From Rhizobium sophoriradicis (GTDB taxonomy: Bacteria; Pseudomonadota; Alphaproteobacteria; Rhizobiales; Rhizobiaceae): DNA of 64,000 nt. The stretch is taken from positions 62,001 through 126,000 of the forward strand of contig NZ_RQIH01000014.1 of NCBI RefSeq assembly GCF_003939025.1. The letters are read 5' to 3'. Below are positions 7,190-15,457 of the stretch, piece after piece; within the stretch, counting starts at the first letter, position 1; each line of letters begins with the position of its first letter. The translations under genes were made by a program, and so were the position numbers. Below the pieces are notes generated by a model, which was given only the letters and a program-made list of their open reading frames with translations, did not search any database and had not been told where the DNA came from.

Positions 7190-9556
7190 TCATTCCCCTG
7201 CCCCCACCGCATCCGGATCATTGGCGGCAAGCTTGCGCTCGGTGCCGGCGCGGATGCGGATCAGCGCCAGGATGGCAAGGCCGGTGACCGCGACGACGGC
7301 GATCTCACCGAGCGTATCGGTGCCGCGGAAGTCGACGATGATGACGTTGACGACATTGGCTCCGTGGGCGATCGATTTTGAATAGGCGTTGAAGAAGGCC
7401 GTCAGCGCATTGTTGAACGGTGCCTGCGTCGCCCGCAGCAGCAAGAGTGCAAAACCGAGACCGCAGACGAGCGCCAGTGCGCCGTCGAACAGCCTGCGGC
7501 CGAACGGCCGCCGGTCGGCCGGCGAAAGCTTGAGCCTTGTCATGACGAGGGCGAGGATGACAACCGAAAGCGTTTCGACCATGAACTGCGTAAATGACAG
7601 GTCCGGCGCCCCGAACAGCAGGAAGATGACGGCGACGGCGAATCCCTGGATACCGAGCGAGACGATCGCCGTCAGTCGGTCGCGGGCGATGAGCACGGCG
7701 ACAAGGCCGAAAGCGGCGATCAGCAGGACCGCCCCTTCATGCAGCCTGACATCGGCGGGCCAGGCGGGAAAGCGCGGCAGTTCACCATAAACGATGGGCG
7801 GAACGATCAGGATGGCGGCGAGGCAGAGGAACGTGGAGGCGACATAGATCTCAAGCCGTCCCGGCTGGACGACACGCATGAGGCGGGCGGAGAAGCGCAC
7901 AAGAGCCGATACGGCAAGATCGAAGCCATGATCCGGCCCCCGCCCGGCGGCGCGCAGGAAAACGGCCATCCAAAACCGCGCGCGATCGAGCTGCCAGTAG
8001 ACGCCGATTCCGAGCGACACGGTCAGCAGCGACAGGATCAGGGGCAGGCCGATATGCGGCGCCAGCGAAATGGTGATTTCAACCGGGGTTCCGCGGATAG
8101 CGGCTGCGATCGGCGAAGACAGAGCGGCATGGGTGAAGGTCGAGAACACCGCCGACACCAGGCCGAGGACGGCGAGAGCGGCGGGACCGAGCCAGAGCAG
8201 CACGGGCGCCTCGTGCGCGGATTTCGGCGTCTCGACCTTCTGGCCGAGGAAGGGTTTCAGCGCCACGGCAAAGGCGACGGCAAACATCAGCGCGTTGCCG
8301 AAGACGGCGATCGCTGTGAAGGTGATGGCGCGGATGTCGCCGCCGGCGAGCGCCGTATAGATCTCCTCCTTGGCGAGAAAGCCGAAGAAGGGCGGCAGAC
8401 CGGCCATGGAGAAGGCCGCGGCAAGGGCGATGAGCCATGTCAGCGGCATCGCCCGCCTGAGGCCGCCGAGCCGGGTGATGTCGCGCGTGCCGGTTTCGTG
8501 ATCGATGATGCCGGCGACCATGAAGAGCGCGCCCTTGAAGAGGGAATGCGCCACCAGATAGAGCGCCGCCGCCTCCACCGCGTGGTCCGAGCCGAAGCCG
8601 ATCAGCATGACGAGCAGGCCGAGCGACGAGACGGTGGTATGAGCGAGCTTGAGCTTCAGGTCGGTCTGGCGGATGGCGAGCGCCGTGCCGACCACCAGGG
8701 TGAGCCCGCCGAAGAATGGTAGAAGGATTTCCCAGGCGGGCGTTGCCCCCATGACCGGGTTGAGCCGCATCAGTAGATAGACGCCGGCTTTTACCATGGT
8801 GGCCGAATGCAGGTAGGCCGAAACCGGCGTCGGCGCCTCCATGGCGTTCGGCAGCCAGAAATGAAAGGGAAACTGCGCCGACTTGGTAAAGGCGCCGCCG
8901 AGCACCAGAATGAGAGCGGCGAGATAGAGCGGGCTTTCGCGCAGGACATCGCCCGATACGATCAGCTGCGACATCTGCGTGACGCCCGACATGTTCCAGA
9001 GGATGAGCAGGCCGGCGAGCAGGCACAGCCCTCCCCCGCCGGTGACGACAAGCGCCTGCAGAGCGGCGCGACGGGCCGCCTCGCGCTCGTGATCGAAGCC
9101 GATCAGCAGGAAGGAGGTAATCGACGTCAGTTCCCAGAACACGAAGAACATCAGGAAGCTGTCGGACACCACGATGCCGAGCATCGCGCCCATGAAGAGA
9201 AAGATGAAGGAGAAGAAGCGGCCCTGATCCTTGTGTCCCCTAAGGTAGGCGCCGGCATAGAGCACGATCAGCGTGCCGATGCCGGTGATCAGCAGCGCGA
9301 AGGCCAGCGACAGCCCGTCGAGGAACCAGGAAAAGGAGAGGTTGTAGCTCGGCACCCAGGCATAACCGCCGGTGACGGTCTGACCGCGTGCGACCTGCGG
9401 AAGCAGGCGCAGAAAATGCAGGAAGGCGAACAGCGGAGCGGCGGCCAGCAGCCAGGCACCGTTTGCGCCGAGAAAGCGGATGACGAAGGGAGCGGCAAGA
9501 GCGCCGGCGAGCGGCAGACACAGGGCCAGAAATGTCAGAGCCGTGACATCGGCCAT
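7190..9556 (-). CDS. mnhA: Mrp Na+/H+ antiporter subunit A, 788 aa
   Basis: The largest Mrp subunit, related to NuoL. Exchange of cytoplasmic Na+ or K+ for protons supports salt and alkali tolerance. The first 500 residues are the NuoL-like channel, with a FVFWELTSITSFLLIGF motif and the lysine-containing FTKSAQFPFHFWLPNAMEAPTPVSAYLHSA. The C-terminal third contains the extra membrane segments typical of MnhA, including FRGTDTLGEIAVVA. The start ATG at 9556 follows an AGGAGGAG ribosome-binding site; the frame opens 13 codons earlier but without an RBS. It is the first gene of the operon. Confidence 0.95.
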   Translation of the reverse strand: MADVTALTFLALCLPLAGALAAPFVIRFLGANGAWLLAAAPLFAFLHFLRLLPQVARGQTVTGGYAWVPSYNLSFSWFLDGLSLAFALLITGIGTLIVLYAGAYLRGHKDQGRFFSFIFLFMGAMLGIVVSDSFLMFFVFWELTSITSFLLIGFDHEREAARRAALQALVVTGGGGLCLLAGLLILWNMSGVTQMSQLIVSGDVLRESPLYLAALILVLGGAFTKSAQFPFHFWLPNAMEAPTPVSAYLHSATMVKAGVYLLMRLNPVMGATPAWEILLPFFGGLTLVVGTALAIRQTDLKLKLAHTTVSSLGLLVMLIGFGSDHAVEAAALYLVAHSLFKGALFMVAGIIDHETGTRDITRLGGLRRAMPLTWLIALAAAFSMAGLPPFFGFLAKEEIYTALAGGDIRAITFTAIAVFGNALMFAVAFAVALKPFLGQKVETPKSAHEAPVLLWLGPAALAVLGLVSAVFSTFTHAALSSPIAAAIRGTPVEITISLAPHIGLPLILSLLTVSLGIGVYWQLDRARFWMAVFLRAAGRGPDHGFDLAVSALVRFSARLMRVVQPGRLEIYVASTFLCLAAILIVPPIVYGELPRFPAWPADVRLHEGAVLLIAAFGLVAVLIARDRLTAIVSLGIQGFAVAVIFLLFGAPDLSFTQFMVETLSVVILALVMTRLKLSPADRRPFGRRLFDGALALVCGLGFALLLLRATQAPFNNALTAFFNAYSKSIAHGANVVNVIIVDFRGTDTLGEIAVVAVTGLAILALIRIRAGTERKLAANDPDAVGAGE

Positions 9557-9683
9557 GTCTCCTCCTCTACCGCCCAGACGGAAAGCCGATCTCAAATCGG
9601 CTTGTCTTCTGACTTAGGCGAAACGGCAAGGCGTCTCAAGCGATTTCGGTCGCAGCCAAACCACGCTGCAAAGTTCCAAGCCC

Positions 9684-9899
9684 TCAGGCCATCGATCGGG
9701 AAAGACGCGTCAGCAACCGGACGGCGCAGCCGTGCAAGACGAAGGCCACAAGCGCCAGCGGCCAGAGCAGGCAGGCGACCAGCCCGGCAAGACGATGGAA
9801 CGTCAGGCCGTCATGATTGGCCCAGCCTTCCAGCATCGTGATCGCGATGGCGACCGCGGCCACGAGACCGTAGAGCAGGACGATTGCCGCTTCAAACAC
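9684..9899 (-). CDS. Small membrane protein of unknown function, 71 aa
   Basis: A short protein with two hydrophobic segments (about residues 3-24 and 38-58) and a basic C-terminus. I do not recognise the family. The start GTG at 9899 has AGGAA eight bases upstream; TTG at 9902 is an alternative. It lies upstream of mnhA on the same strand with a 127-base gap, so it is probably not co-transcribed with certainty. Confidence 0.5.
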   Translation of the reverse strand: MFEAAIVLLYGLVAAVAIAITMLEGWANHDGLTFHRLAGLVACLLWPLALVAFVLHGCAVRLLTRLSRSMA

Positions 9900-10087
9900 C
9901 AATGTTTCCTCAATGCACGTAACATTAACCCTAACAGAAAACCCTTAATGGATGTAAAAGAAATCGTCTTCCCTGAACTGCTGCATGCCGCGATTGTCAC
10001 CGCAGGCGCTGAAGGCTTGATGAAGCAAGGACGGCGCACCACATTTCCTCGCAAGACGGAACCGCCCCTCGGCGAAAGGAGCACGTC

Positions 10088-10501
10088 ATGTCCGAAACTG
10101 CAACCACCGCCAAGATCCATAAGACCGACGCGGAATGGAAAGAGCAGCTGACGCCCGAGCAATACCGCATCACCCGCCAGCACGGTACCGAACGCGCCTT
10201 CACCGGCCCCTACTGGGATTCCTTCGAAACCGGGCTTTACCGCTGCGTCGGCTGCAACGCGCCGCTTTTCCGCTCCGACACGAAATTTGATGCCGGCTGC
10301 GGCTGGCCGAGCTATTTCGAAGCAGTGTCGCCCGATGCGGTGACCGAGCATCGCGATACCACCTACGGCATGGTGCGCACCGAAATTCGCTGCGGCACCT
10401 GCGACGCCCATCTCGGCCACGTCTTCCCCGACGGCCCGCCGCCCACCGGCCTGCGCTACTGCATCAACGGCCACGCCATGGTGTTCGAGCCCGGGAAATA
10501 A
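10088..10501 (+). CDS. msrB: Peptide-methionine (R)-S-oxide reductase MsrB, 137 aa
   Basis: MsrB reduces the R form of methionine sulfoxide in proteins, using thioredoxin, and repairs oxidative damage in the cytoplasm. All family hallmarks are present: zinc-binding pairs C53/C56 (CVGC) and C102/C105 (CGTC), the GCGWPSYF motif near residue 70, and the catalytic cysteine C125 in RYCINGHAM. The start ATG is preceded by AAAGGAGCACGTC, a good RBS. It stands alone. Confidence 0.96.
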   Translation: MSETATTAKIHKTDAEWKEQLTPEQYRITRQHGTERAFTGPYWDSFETGLYRCVGCNAPLFRSDTKFDAGCGWPSYFEAVSPDAVTEHRDTTYGMVRTEIRCGTCDAHLGHVFPDGPPPTGLRYCINGHAMVFEPGK

Positions 10502-10553
10502 GGCGTTCGGCTCTGAAAGCGGCCAAGGGGGATTCCGCACGCAGGAGCGGCCG

Positions 10554-10640
10554 ATGGCGCTGCCCGACCGGCTGACCCTGCGGGAAATCACGCCTGCCGA
10601 TCTGCCCTTTCTCCACCGCATTTTCGGCGATAAAGGCGCC
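10554..10640 (+). pseudogene. GNAT acetyltransferase N-terminal remnant
   Basis: The first 25 or so residues of the frame (LPDRLTLREITPADLPFLHRI) look like the start of a GNAT N-acetyltransferase. After about 10640 the similarity ends and the rest reads as unrelated sequence, so the enzyme is truncated. The family assignment rests on a short stretch. Confidence 0.4.
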
Positions 10641-10798
10641 AATTTTTTCTTCGTTCCTATTGAATTAAAAGCCCGCAAAAACCAATTAATCTGCCGCAAG
10701 CCGAGCGCCCCTAAGAGGCCGCTGCCTTATCGCCGATCACAGCTCGGAGGCCGCTTGGCGCAGATTGCTCGTTCAACATCGCGGTAGGGAAGGAGCGA

Positions 10799-11116
10799 AT
10801 GATGAAACCCGATGTGTTCAAACAGCCTGTCACTATTTTTGTCGGCCTTGGATTTCCAGCGAAGGTCCGAACAGTCATGGAGGCGTATCGGCATCTTGCC
10901 GAATGGCCGGAGACATTCAGAGACCCCGCCCATTCTATTGCCCTCAAGGCCTGCACCGCCGCACTCCGCGGCGAAATCGAGGCGGAAACCGCCCGCGGCC
11001 TGTTCGTCGCGTTTGCTGAGAAACACGATCTGCTGGCGCCGGAGAGCAGCCTTGATGACGTCGCTTCCGCAGCGGAACAAGGAACCGCACGTTCGTTGAA
11101 AATCTTCGGGGCATGA
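10799..11116 (+). CDS. DUF982 domain protein, 105 aa
   Basis: A small cytoplasmic protein of the DUF982 family, which is expanded in Rhizobiales and has no known function. The diagnostic beginning VTIFVGLGFPAKVRTVMEAYRHLAEWP is present near residue 11. The start ATG at 10799 (a second ATG follows at once) has GGAG six bases upstream. It is convergent with the DegP-like gene. Confidence 0.85.
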   Translation: MMKPDVFKQPVTIFVGLGFPAKVRTVMEAYRHLAEWPETFRDPAHSIALKACTAALRGEIEAETARGLFVAFAEKHDLLAPESSLDDVASAAEQGTARSLKIFGA

Positions 11117-11132
11117 GCGCCCGTCGGCGATT

Positions 11133-11167
11133 GGCCCGCGGTGTAGAAACACTACACTCAGCGGGCC
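11133..11167. terminator. Probable bidirectional terminator hairpin
   Basis: GGCCCGC (11133-11139) pairs with GCGGGCC (11161-11167), and inside it GTGTAG pairs with CTACAC. It lies between the convergent DUF982 and DegP-like genes. There is no T-run on either side, so the role is by position. Confidence 0.5.
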
Positions 11168-11208
11168 GGCCAGCGCGTTAACATCACGAGAGGGACGCTC
11201 ACCCTCAT

Positions 11209-12588
11209 TCACCTGATGACCAAAAGAAAGCGCGCGCCATCCCGCAATAGTTCCAGGGCGGCTACAGCCGCCTTGCTGATGGTACGACGCAATTCTGTAA
11301 CCGAGGAGACTGGGGTTCTGTTGACCGCGACGATTACGTCGCCTGCACGAAGGCCGGCGCGGTCGGCTCGGCTGTCAGCAGCCACGCTCTCGATCACGAC
11401 GCCCGAGGCTCCAGCTGCCCCGGATTCGGGTGCCGAGGCGTCCCGCAATATCGCACCGTCGAGCAGTGTCCCCGAGAGGCCAGAGGAGGTGCGACTTTCG
11501 CTCGTGGTGGTGACTTCAATCTCGCGCTGCTCGCTGCCGCGCTTCACGGTCAGTCTAATCTCGCTGCCCACTGGCGTGAGGCCAATGCGGTTCCTGAGGT
11601 CAGTCGCGCTACGCACCGCGTTGCCGTCCACGGCGGTCACCACATCGCCGGTTTTCAGTCCAGCCCGATCGGCGGCCGAGCCGGGTTCGACGTTGGCGAC
11701 GAGCGCGCCGCGCAGGTCACCGAGACCGAGCGCGTCCGCCAGATCCGGTGTGATATCCTGGATGCCGACGCCCAATCGGCCACGCTGTACCTCGCCATGG
11801 GCGATCAGCTGCTTCATCACCGACACGACCATGGTGGTTGGCACCGCAAAGCCGATGCCGACATTGGCGCCCGCAGGACTGAGAATCGCGGTATTGATCC
11901 CGACCAGCTTGCCATCTAGCGTCACCAGGGCACCGCCTGAATTGCCCGGGTTGATGGAGGCATCGGTCTGGATGAAATCTTCGTAGCCCTCGATGTTCAA
12001 GCCGCTTCGTCCGAGCGCACTGACGATACCAGATGTCACCGTCTGGCCGAGCCCGAAGGGGTTACCGATTGCGACAACGTAGTCCCCCACCTTGAGAGCA
12101 TCGGAGTCTCCGATCTCAATGGCCGTAAGGTTCCGCGCATCGACCTGGAGCAGAGCAAGGTCGGTACCCTTGTCACTGCCGACAAGTTTCGCAGCGAGTT
12201 GCCGGCCATCCTTGAGCGTGACTGAAATGTCCGTACCCCCATCAACGACGTGGTAGTTCGTCAGGACGTAGCCCTTGGAGGCGTCCACGATGACGCCCGA
12301 ACCGGCACTCATTCTGGCTCTCTGCTGCTGCTCCGGCAGATTAAAATACCGACGGAAATAGGGATCGCTGAATAGCGGATTGTTCTCGGAGGGGGAGCGC
12401 GAGAGGACGGCAATATTGACGACGGCAGGCGTGATACGCTCCAGCATCGGTGCCAGCGTCGGCAAGGTGGCCGACGGTGCCGCTCCTGCTGTCTGTGCAA
12501 CGCTCGGTGTGACTGCGAAAAGCGCGGCTCCAGCGGCAATGGCTACGGAAGCAGCAATCGTGTGGAGTCTTGCGGAGGGATCAAACAT
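11209..12588 (-). CDS. DegP/HtrA-family serine protease with two PDZ domains, 459 aa
   Basis: A periplasmic protease/chaperone that degrades or holds misfolded envelope proteins. A signal peptide covers about residues 1-31 (hydrophobic core then SVAQTAGA). The trypsin-like catalytic triad is complete: H113 (NYHVV), D143 (TDLALL) and S217 (GNSGGA). Two PDZ domains follow, about residues 270-355 and 375-455. The start MFDPSARLH at 12588 has AAGGAGC upstream; the 25-residue extension in the open frame is not a signal peptide. It lies at one end of the stress block, downstream of the SPW-protein gene and on the same strand. Confidence 0.93.
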   Translation of the reverse strand: MFDPSARLHTIAASVAIAAGAALFAVTPSVAQTAGAAPSATLPTLAPMLERITPAVVNIAVLSRSPSENNPLFSDPYFRRYFNLPEQQQRARMSAGSGVIVDASKGYVLTNYHVVDGGTDISVTLKDGRQLAAKLVGSDKGTDLALLQVDARNLTAIEIGDSDALKVGDYVVAIGNPFGLGQTVTSGIVSALGRSGLNIEGYEDFIQTDASINPGNSGGALVTLDGKLVGINTAILSPAGANVGIGFAVPTTMVVSVMKQLIAHGEVQRGRLGVGIQDITPDLADALGLGDLRGALVANVEPGSAADRAGLKTGDVVTAVDGNAVRSATDLRNRIGLTPVGSEIRLTVKRGSEQREIEVTTTSESRTSSGLSGTLLDGAILRDASAPESGAAGASGVVIESVAADSRADRAGLRAGDVIVAVNRTPVSSVTELRRTISKAAVAALELLRDGARFLLVIR

Positions 12589-12648
12589 CGGTTGCTCCTT
12601 GGATCTGACGGTTACTACTCCGACATCGTCCTTGGCACCGGGCAAAAG

Positions 12649-12674
12649 AACGGGCTCGGACACCCGAGCCCGTT
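12649..12674 (-). terminator. Terminator of the SPW-protein gene
   Basis: AACGGGCTCGG (12649-12659) pairs with CCGAGCCCGTT (12664-12674) around a 4-base loop, followed on the minus strand by TTCTTTT. It lies 11 bases after the SPW-protein stop. Confidence 0.8.
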
Positions 12675-12684
12675 CAGACCGGAC

Positions 12685-13050
12685 TCATGCGGCCGACAGC
12701 GGATGGTTATGACTGAACCAGATGCTGCCTGCGGCCAGGACAGCGACTACAATGCCGGCAATCACATGCGCCCACATGGCTGCCGTCGCGGCCGAAAAGC
12801 CAAGAATCCATGGAGCGACCAGGGCCCAAAGGCCGAGCACCAGGTTCGCCCACTCCTCCGCCTCATAAAACGCATAGAGAGCCGCGACGGCGAGCACGGT
12901 GATGGCAGCGCCGACAATCCATGCATTCCAGGCTGCAGAAGTTTCAGCGGCGAAGCCGAACAGCCAGGGTGAGATCAAGAGGCCAAGACCGGCAACGATA
13001 TTGACGATATCGAAAGCCGTCCGGTTGTTAGAAGACAGAGACTTCAGCAT
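12685..13050 (-). CDS. SPW-repeat membrane protein, 121 aa
   Basis: A small integral membrane protein with four hydrophobic segments arranged as two copies of the SPW repeat. The first has LLISPWLFGFA near residue 24 and the second has ALVAPWILGFSA near residue 75, with Ser replaced by Ala in the second. The function of the SPW family is unknown. The RBS AGAAGGAGAAATGACCG precedes the ATG. It is the last gene of an apparent unit containing the NDUFS4-like and unknown small genes. Confidence 0.85.
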   Translation of the reverse strand: MLKSLSSNNRTAFDIVNIVAGLGLLISPWLFGFAAETSAAWNAWIVGAAITVLAVAALYAFYEAEEWANLVLGLWALVAPWILGFSAATAAMWAHVIAGIVVAVLAAGSIWFSHNHPLSAA

Positions 13051-13391
13051 CGGTCATTTCTCCTTCTTGTTTTGGTTGGATCATCAATGGACCGCCTCCT
13101 GTGGACAGGAGACGGCTGCGGCGCCAGTGGATCACCGTCACCGCAAGCCTCGGAAATCGTGGCGCGGGGAGCTGCAAGTGGGGCTGTTGCCGATATTCCC
13201 GCCAGGAACAACAGTCCGCCCTTCCTAAAGGCGTCGCCTGCGATCTCCTTAAATTCGAGCTCGGTCGGGCTTTCGGGCAGTTCGGGGACCGGCTTCGCAC
13301 CACGCCCGAAACGACCGCGCGCGGCCGCAGCAACCGTTAAAGCAAACCTGTCGAGCTGGATTTTGTGGCAATCGACGACATGCGGGTTCAT
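13044..13391 (-). CDS. Unrecognised small protein, 115 aa
   Basis: I do not recognise this protein. It starts 10 bases after the NDUFS4-like stop with a good RBS (GAGG, seven bases before ATG at 13391). It ends 7 bases inside the next gene, an arrangement typical of a co-transcribed gene. The middle has one hydrophobic stretch (LLFLAGISATAPLAA, about residues 60-74). The C-terminal 40 residues are Arg/Pro-rich and may not be conserved. It may instead be a long spacer that happens to be open. Confidence 0.4.
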   Translation of the reverse strand: MNPHVVDCHKIQLDRFALTVAAAARGRFGRGAKPVPELPESPTELEFKEIAGDAFRKGGLLFLAGISATAPLAAPRATISEACGDGDPLAPQPSPVHRRRSIDDPTKTRRRNDRC

Positions 13392-13400
13392 GGGCGCACC

Positions 13401-13844
13401 TCATGCTGCCTTTTGTTCGGGCAGATCATGACCCCGTCTCCCGCCCTCTCGTCCGGGCACGACCAGCCTCGGAGACAGCTGTGCGCCCGTGTCTGCCTGT
13501 CGTTGCAAGAAGTAATCGAGACCCTGCCGCTCCGCATAGCGAATGGCCGATTCGAGGGTCGGAAATTTCAACTCCACCTGCACCAGCGTCTCACCACTGC
13601 CGGTGTAGCCCAGCAGAGGCTCGATGAACGGAGCGCTGCAGCGATCGAAGACAAGCCGCCACCCCTTGGTCGGTGCGGTTGCCAACGTCATCACGGAGCA
13701 GGACGGTTTCAAGATGCGGGCAGTGGCATTCTCTGGAAACAGTGATCTTCCCGCAAGAGGATGGCTGCGCCGACTGTTGTTCGAGGCGCGGGGACCGCAG
13801 GACTTTGGTTCGCTTTCCTTCTGTGATTGATGAACAGTTTCCAT
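13401..13844 (-). CDS. NDUFS4-like protein (ETC complex I subunit conserved region), 147 aa
   Basis: The central part, about residues 42-115, matches the 18-kDa accessory subunit of respiratory complex I (NDUFS4 family): ARILKPSCSVMTLATAPTKGWRL, then FIEPLLGYTGS and FPTLESAIRYAERQGLDY. Alphaproteobacteria normally carry one such subunit as a partner of the nuo complex. This copy is flanked by stress genes instead of nuo genes and has N- and C-terminal extensions, so it may be a stress-specific paralogue. The start at 13844 is the first ATG; a shorter form is possible. Confidence 0.7.
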   Translation of the reverse strand: METVHQSQKESEPKSCGPRASNNSRRSHPLAGRSLFPENATARILKPSCSVMTLATAPTKGWRLVFDRCSAPFIEPLLGYTGSGETLVQVELKFPTLESAIRYAERQGLDYFLQRQADTGAQLSPRLVVPGREGGRRGHDLPEQKAA

Positions 13845-13910
13845 CGTTTATCCTCCCCATTCCGGCAAGGACAAGCGGCGGCCGCGGGGCGGCCGCCGCG
13901 CTCGTTTCGA

Positions 13911-14420
13911 TCAGCTCCTGATGGCGATGCGCTTGACCTGTGACTGAGCCTTTTCGGTTTTTGGCAAGCTTACGGTCAGGACGCCGTTCTTGAAGGTGGC
14001 CTCGACCTGGTCTTCCTTGACCTCGGTGCCGAGCGGGATGCGCCGCTCGAAGCGGCCGTAGTAGCGCTCCGAGAACTGCTTCTCCTTGTCTTCGGTCTCC
14101 GAACGCTTTTCACCTTTCAGCGTCAGAACGCCGTCATCGAGCAGGACCTCGATGTCCTTTTCCTCGAGGCCGGGTACTTCGGCCGTCACCTTGATTTCCT
14201 TGTCGGTATCGGAGATTTCGACACTCGGCCAGCCGGCACCAAAGCCGCTGGCGCCACGCAGTGACGGTAGCCCGGAGCCGAAGCCGCGGAAAACATCGTC
14301 GAACAGCCGATTGACCTCGCGATGGAGCGACAGGAAGGGATCGCGGTCATCGTCGCGAAGGAGACTCGGACCCTGGTTGCCGTTGGTGCGACCCCAGGGA
14401 ATCAAGTCACGGACACTCAT
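13911..14420 (-). CDS. Small heat-shock protein Hsp20, 169 aa
   Basis: An ATP-independent holdase chaperone. The alpha-crystallin domain spans about residues 58-160, with VEISDTDKEIKVTAEVPGLEEKDIEV at its start and FKNGVLTVSLPK near its end. The N-terminus (MSVRDLIPWGR, later LSLHREVNRLFDDVF) is of the bacterial class often found with DegP and other stress genes. The start at 14420 has AAAGGAG upstream. It lies 88 bases downstream of a second hsp20 on the same strand and is probably co-transcribed. Confidence 0.93.
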   Translation of the reverse strand: MSVRDLIPWGRTNGNQGPSLLRDDDRDPFLSLHREVNRLFDDVFRGFGSGLPSLRGASGFGAGWPSVEISDTDKEIKVTAEVPGLEEKDIEVLLDDGVLTLKGEKRSETEDKEKQFSERYYGRFERRIPLGTEVKEDQVEATFKNGVLTVSLPKTEKAQSQVKRIAIRS

Positions 14421-14508
14421 GGTTTTACTCCTTTCTGGTGGTTGTTGGGCAAGCTCTCCACATGGCGCCAGCCATCTGGCCGATGGCTGCCTGCTGCCGG
14501 GGCAGAGC

Positions 14509-14991
14509 TCAAGCCGCGTGCTTGCCGGCTTCGATCTGTTCCGGTACCGCCTTCGGCATCGCCTGAGCCGTTGCGATCTCAATTTGGCGCGGCTTCACCT
14601 CTTCCGGTGTTTCGCGCTTGAGACCGATGGTCAGCAGACCATTGACGAGCTCGGCATCCACAACCTTCACGTGGTCGGCGAGTTCGAACCGGCGATGAAA
14701 CGGCCGTGTGGCAATGCCGCGATGCAGATACTGAACATCTTCACCATTCGCCTTCTGGCCGGAGACGACGAGCATGTTCTCCTCTTGACTGAGCGCCAAT
14801 TCATCCTGTGAGAAGCCCGCCACTGCCATGGTGATGCGGTAATCATCCTCGCCGGTCTTGACGATGTCATAAGGCGGCCAGTTGTCGACTGTCTCGGCGC
14901 GGCGTGCAGCCTCGAGCGCATTCAACATTCGTTCGAAGCCGACGCTCGAGCGAAACAGGGGCGTGAAGTCGGAGTTTGTCCTCATAGCCAT
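14509..14991 (-). CDS. Small heat-shock protein Hsp20 (IbpA type), 160 aa
   Basis: A second holdase chaperone, of the IbpA-like class: MRTNSDFTPLFRSSVGFERML at the N-terminus, then an alpha-crystallin domain with YRITMAVAGFSQDEL and GLLTIGLKRETPEE. The start MAMRTN at 14991 has the strong RBS GAGGAGGAT; the longer frame to 15030 runs through the leader RNA. The leader contains a ROSE-like thermometer and an RpoH-like promoter precedes it, so expression should rise with heat. Confidence 0.93.
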   Translation of the reverse strand: MAMRTNSDFTPLFRSSVGFERMLNALEAARRAETVDNWPPYDIVKTGEDDYRITMAVAGFSQDELALSQEENMLVVSGQKANGEDVQYLHRGIATRPFHRRFELADHVKVVDAELVNGLLTIGLKRETPEEVKPRQIEIATAQAMPKAVPEQIEAGKHAA

Positions 14992-15060
14992 ATCCTCCTC
15001 ATAAGCAACATGGATACAAGGAGACGCCAAGAGCGACCGGCGTCTCCTGGACCTTCTGTC
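14988..15060 (-). promoter_or_regulatory. ROSE-type RNA thermometer in the hsp20 leader
   Basis: Read on the minus strand, the last hairpin (15013-14988) pairs CCAU with the AUGG of the start codon and UUGCU with the AGGA of the ribosome-binding site, leaving a bulged G. That U-U-G-C-U motif opposite the Shine-Dalgarno is the hallmark of ROSE elements in rhizobial small heat-shock genes. A stable upstream hairpin with a 9-bp perfect stem (15020-15028 with 15039-15047) precedes it. Pairing was done by eye. Confidence 0.7.
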
Positions 15061-15084
15061 GACCCCTCTTCAGCGATCGACAAT

Positions 15085-15116
15085 ATTTATGTAATTCAGC
15101 GGCTTAACGTTTCAAG
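15085..15116 (-). promoter_or_regulatory. RpoH (sigma-32)-like promoter of hsp20
   Basis: On the minus strand, CTTGAA (15116-15111) is followed after 17 bases by TACATAAAT (about 15093-15085). This fits the alphaproteobacterial heat-shock sigma factor pattern in the -35 box and spacing, and loosely in the -10 box. It lies about 95 bases before the start codon, just upstream of the thermometer. Confidence 0.55.
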
Positions 15117-15193
15117 GGGATGGAATTTCGCAGAGGAAAATTGATTTCATTTATAGGCGCACCATATGCTGGGCGCAGCTTGAACCAGGAGAA

Positions 15194-15421
15194 ATGGCTA
15201 TGACAATGACTTCAGGCGACGTCATCGCCGTCCTTGGGCCTGCCGACAGCACGCTTGTAGCCGAGGTCATCGCAACAGGTGCAACGCAGGCCGAACTTGC
15301 CGAGGCATTTGCCTGGGCCAACAACGATGAGGCGCTAATGGGCGAAGGCCGACCTCTGCCGACCGGCCGGATTGCTGCGCTGATCGACCTGCTGAGGGCG
15401 GATGAAGAGGAAGAGGATTAG
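15194..15421 (+). CDS. Small acidic protein of unknown function, 75 aa
   Basis: I do not recognise a named domain. The protein is soluble, Ala-rich and acidic, ending DLLRADEEEED, and is predicted mostly helical. The RBS AGGAG lies six bases before ATG 15194. It is divergent from the hsp20 pair and convergent with the glycoside hydrolase gene. Its position in the stress block is the only hint at a role. Confidence 0.7.
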   Translation: MAMTMTSGDVIAVLGPADSTLVAEVIATGATQAELAEAFAWANNDEALMGEGRPLPTGRIAALIDLLRADEEEED

Positions 15422-15457
15422 AGAGGCGGGGACCCGCCTACTCCAGACCGTGCTTCG

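Noticed and set aside
7739..8722. 327-residue ORF on the plus strand inside mnhA
   Set aside because: It is antisense to a well-supported antiporter subunit, rich in Arg/Gly/His as expected for a shadow frame in GC-rich DNA.
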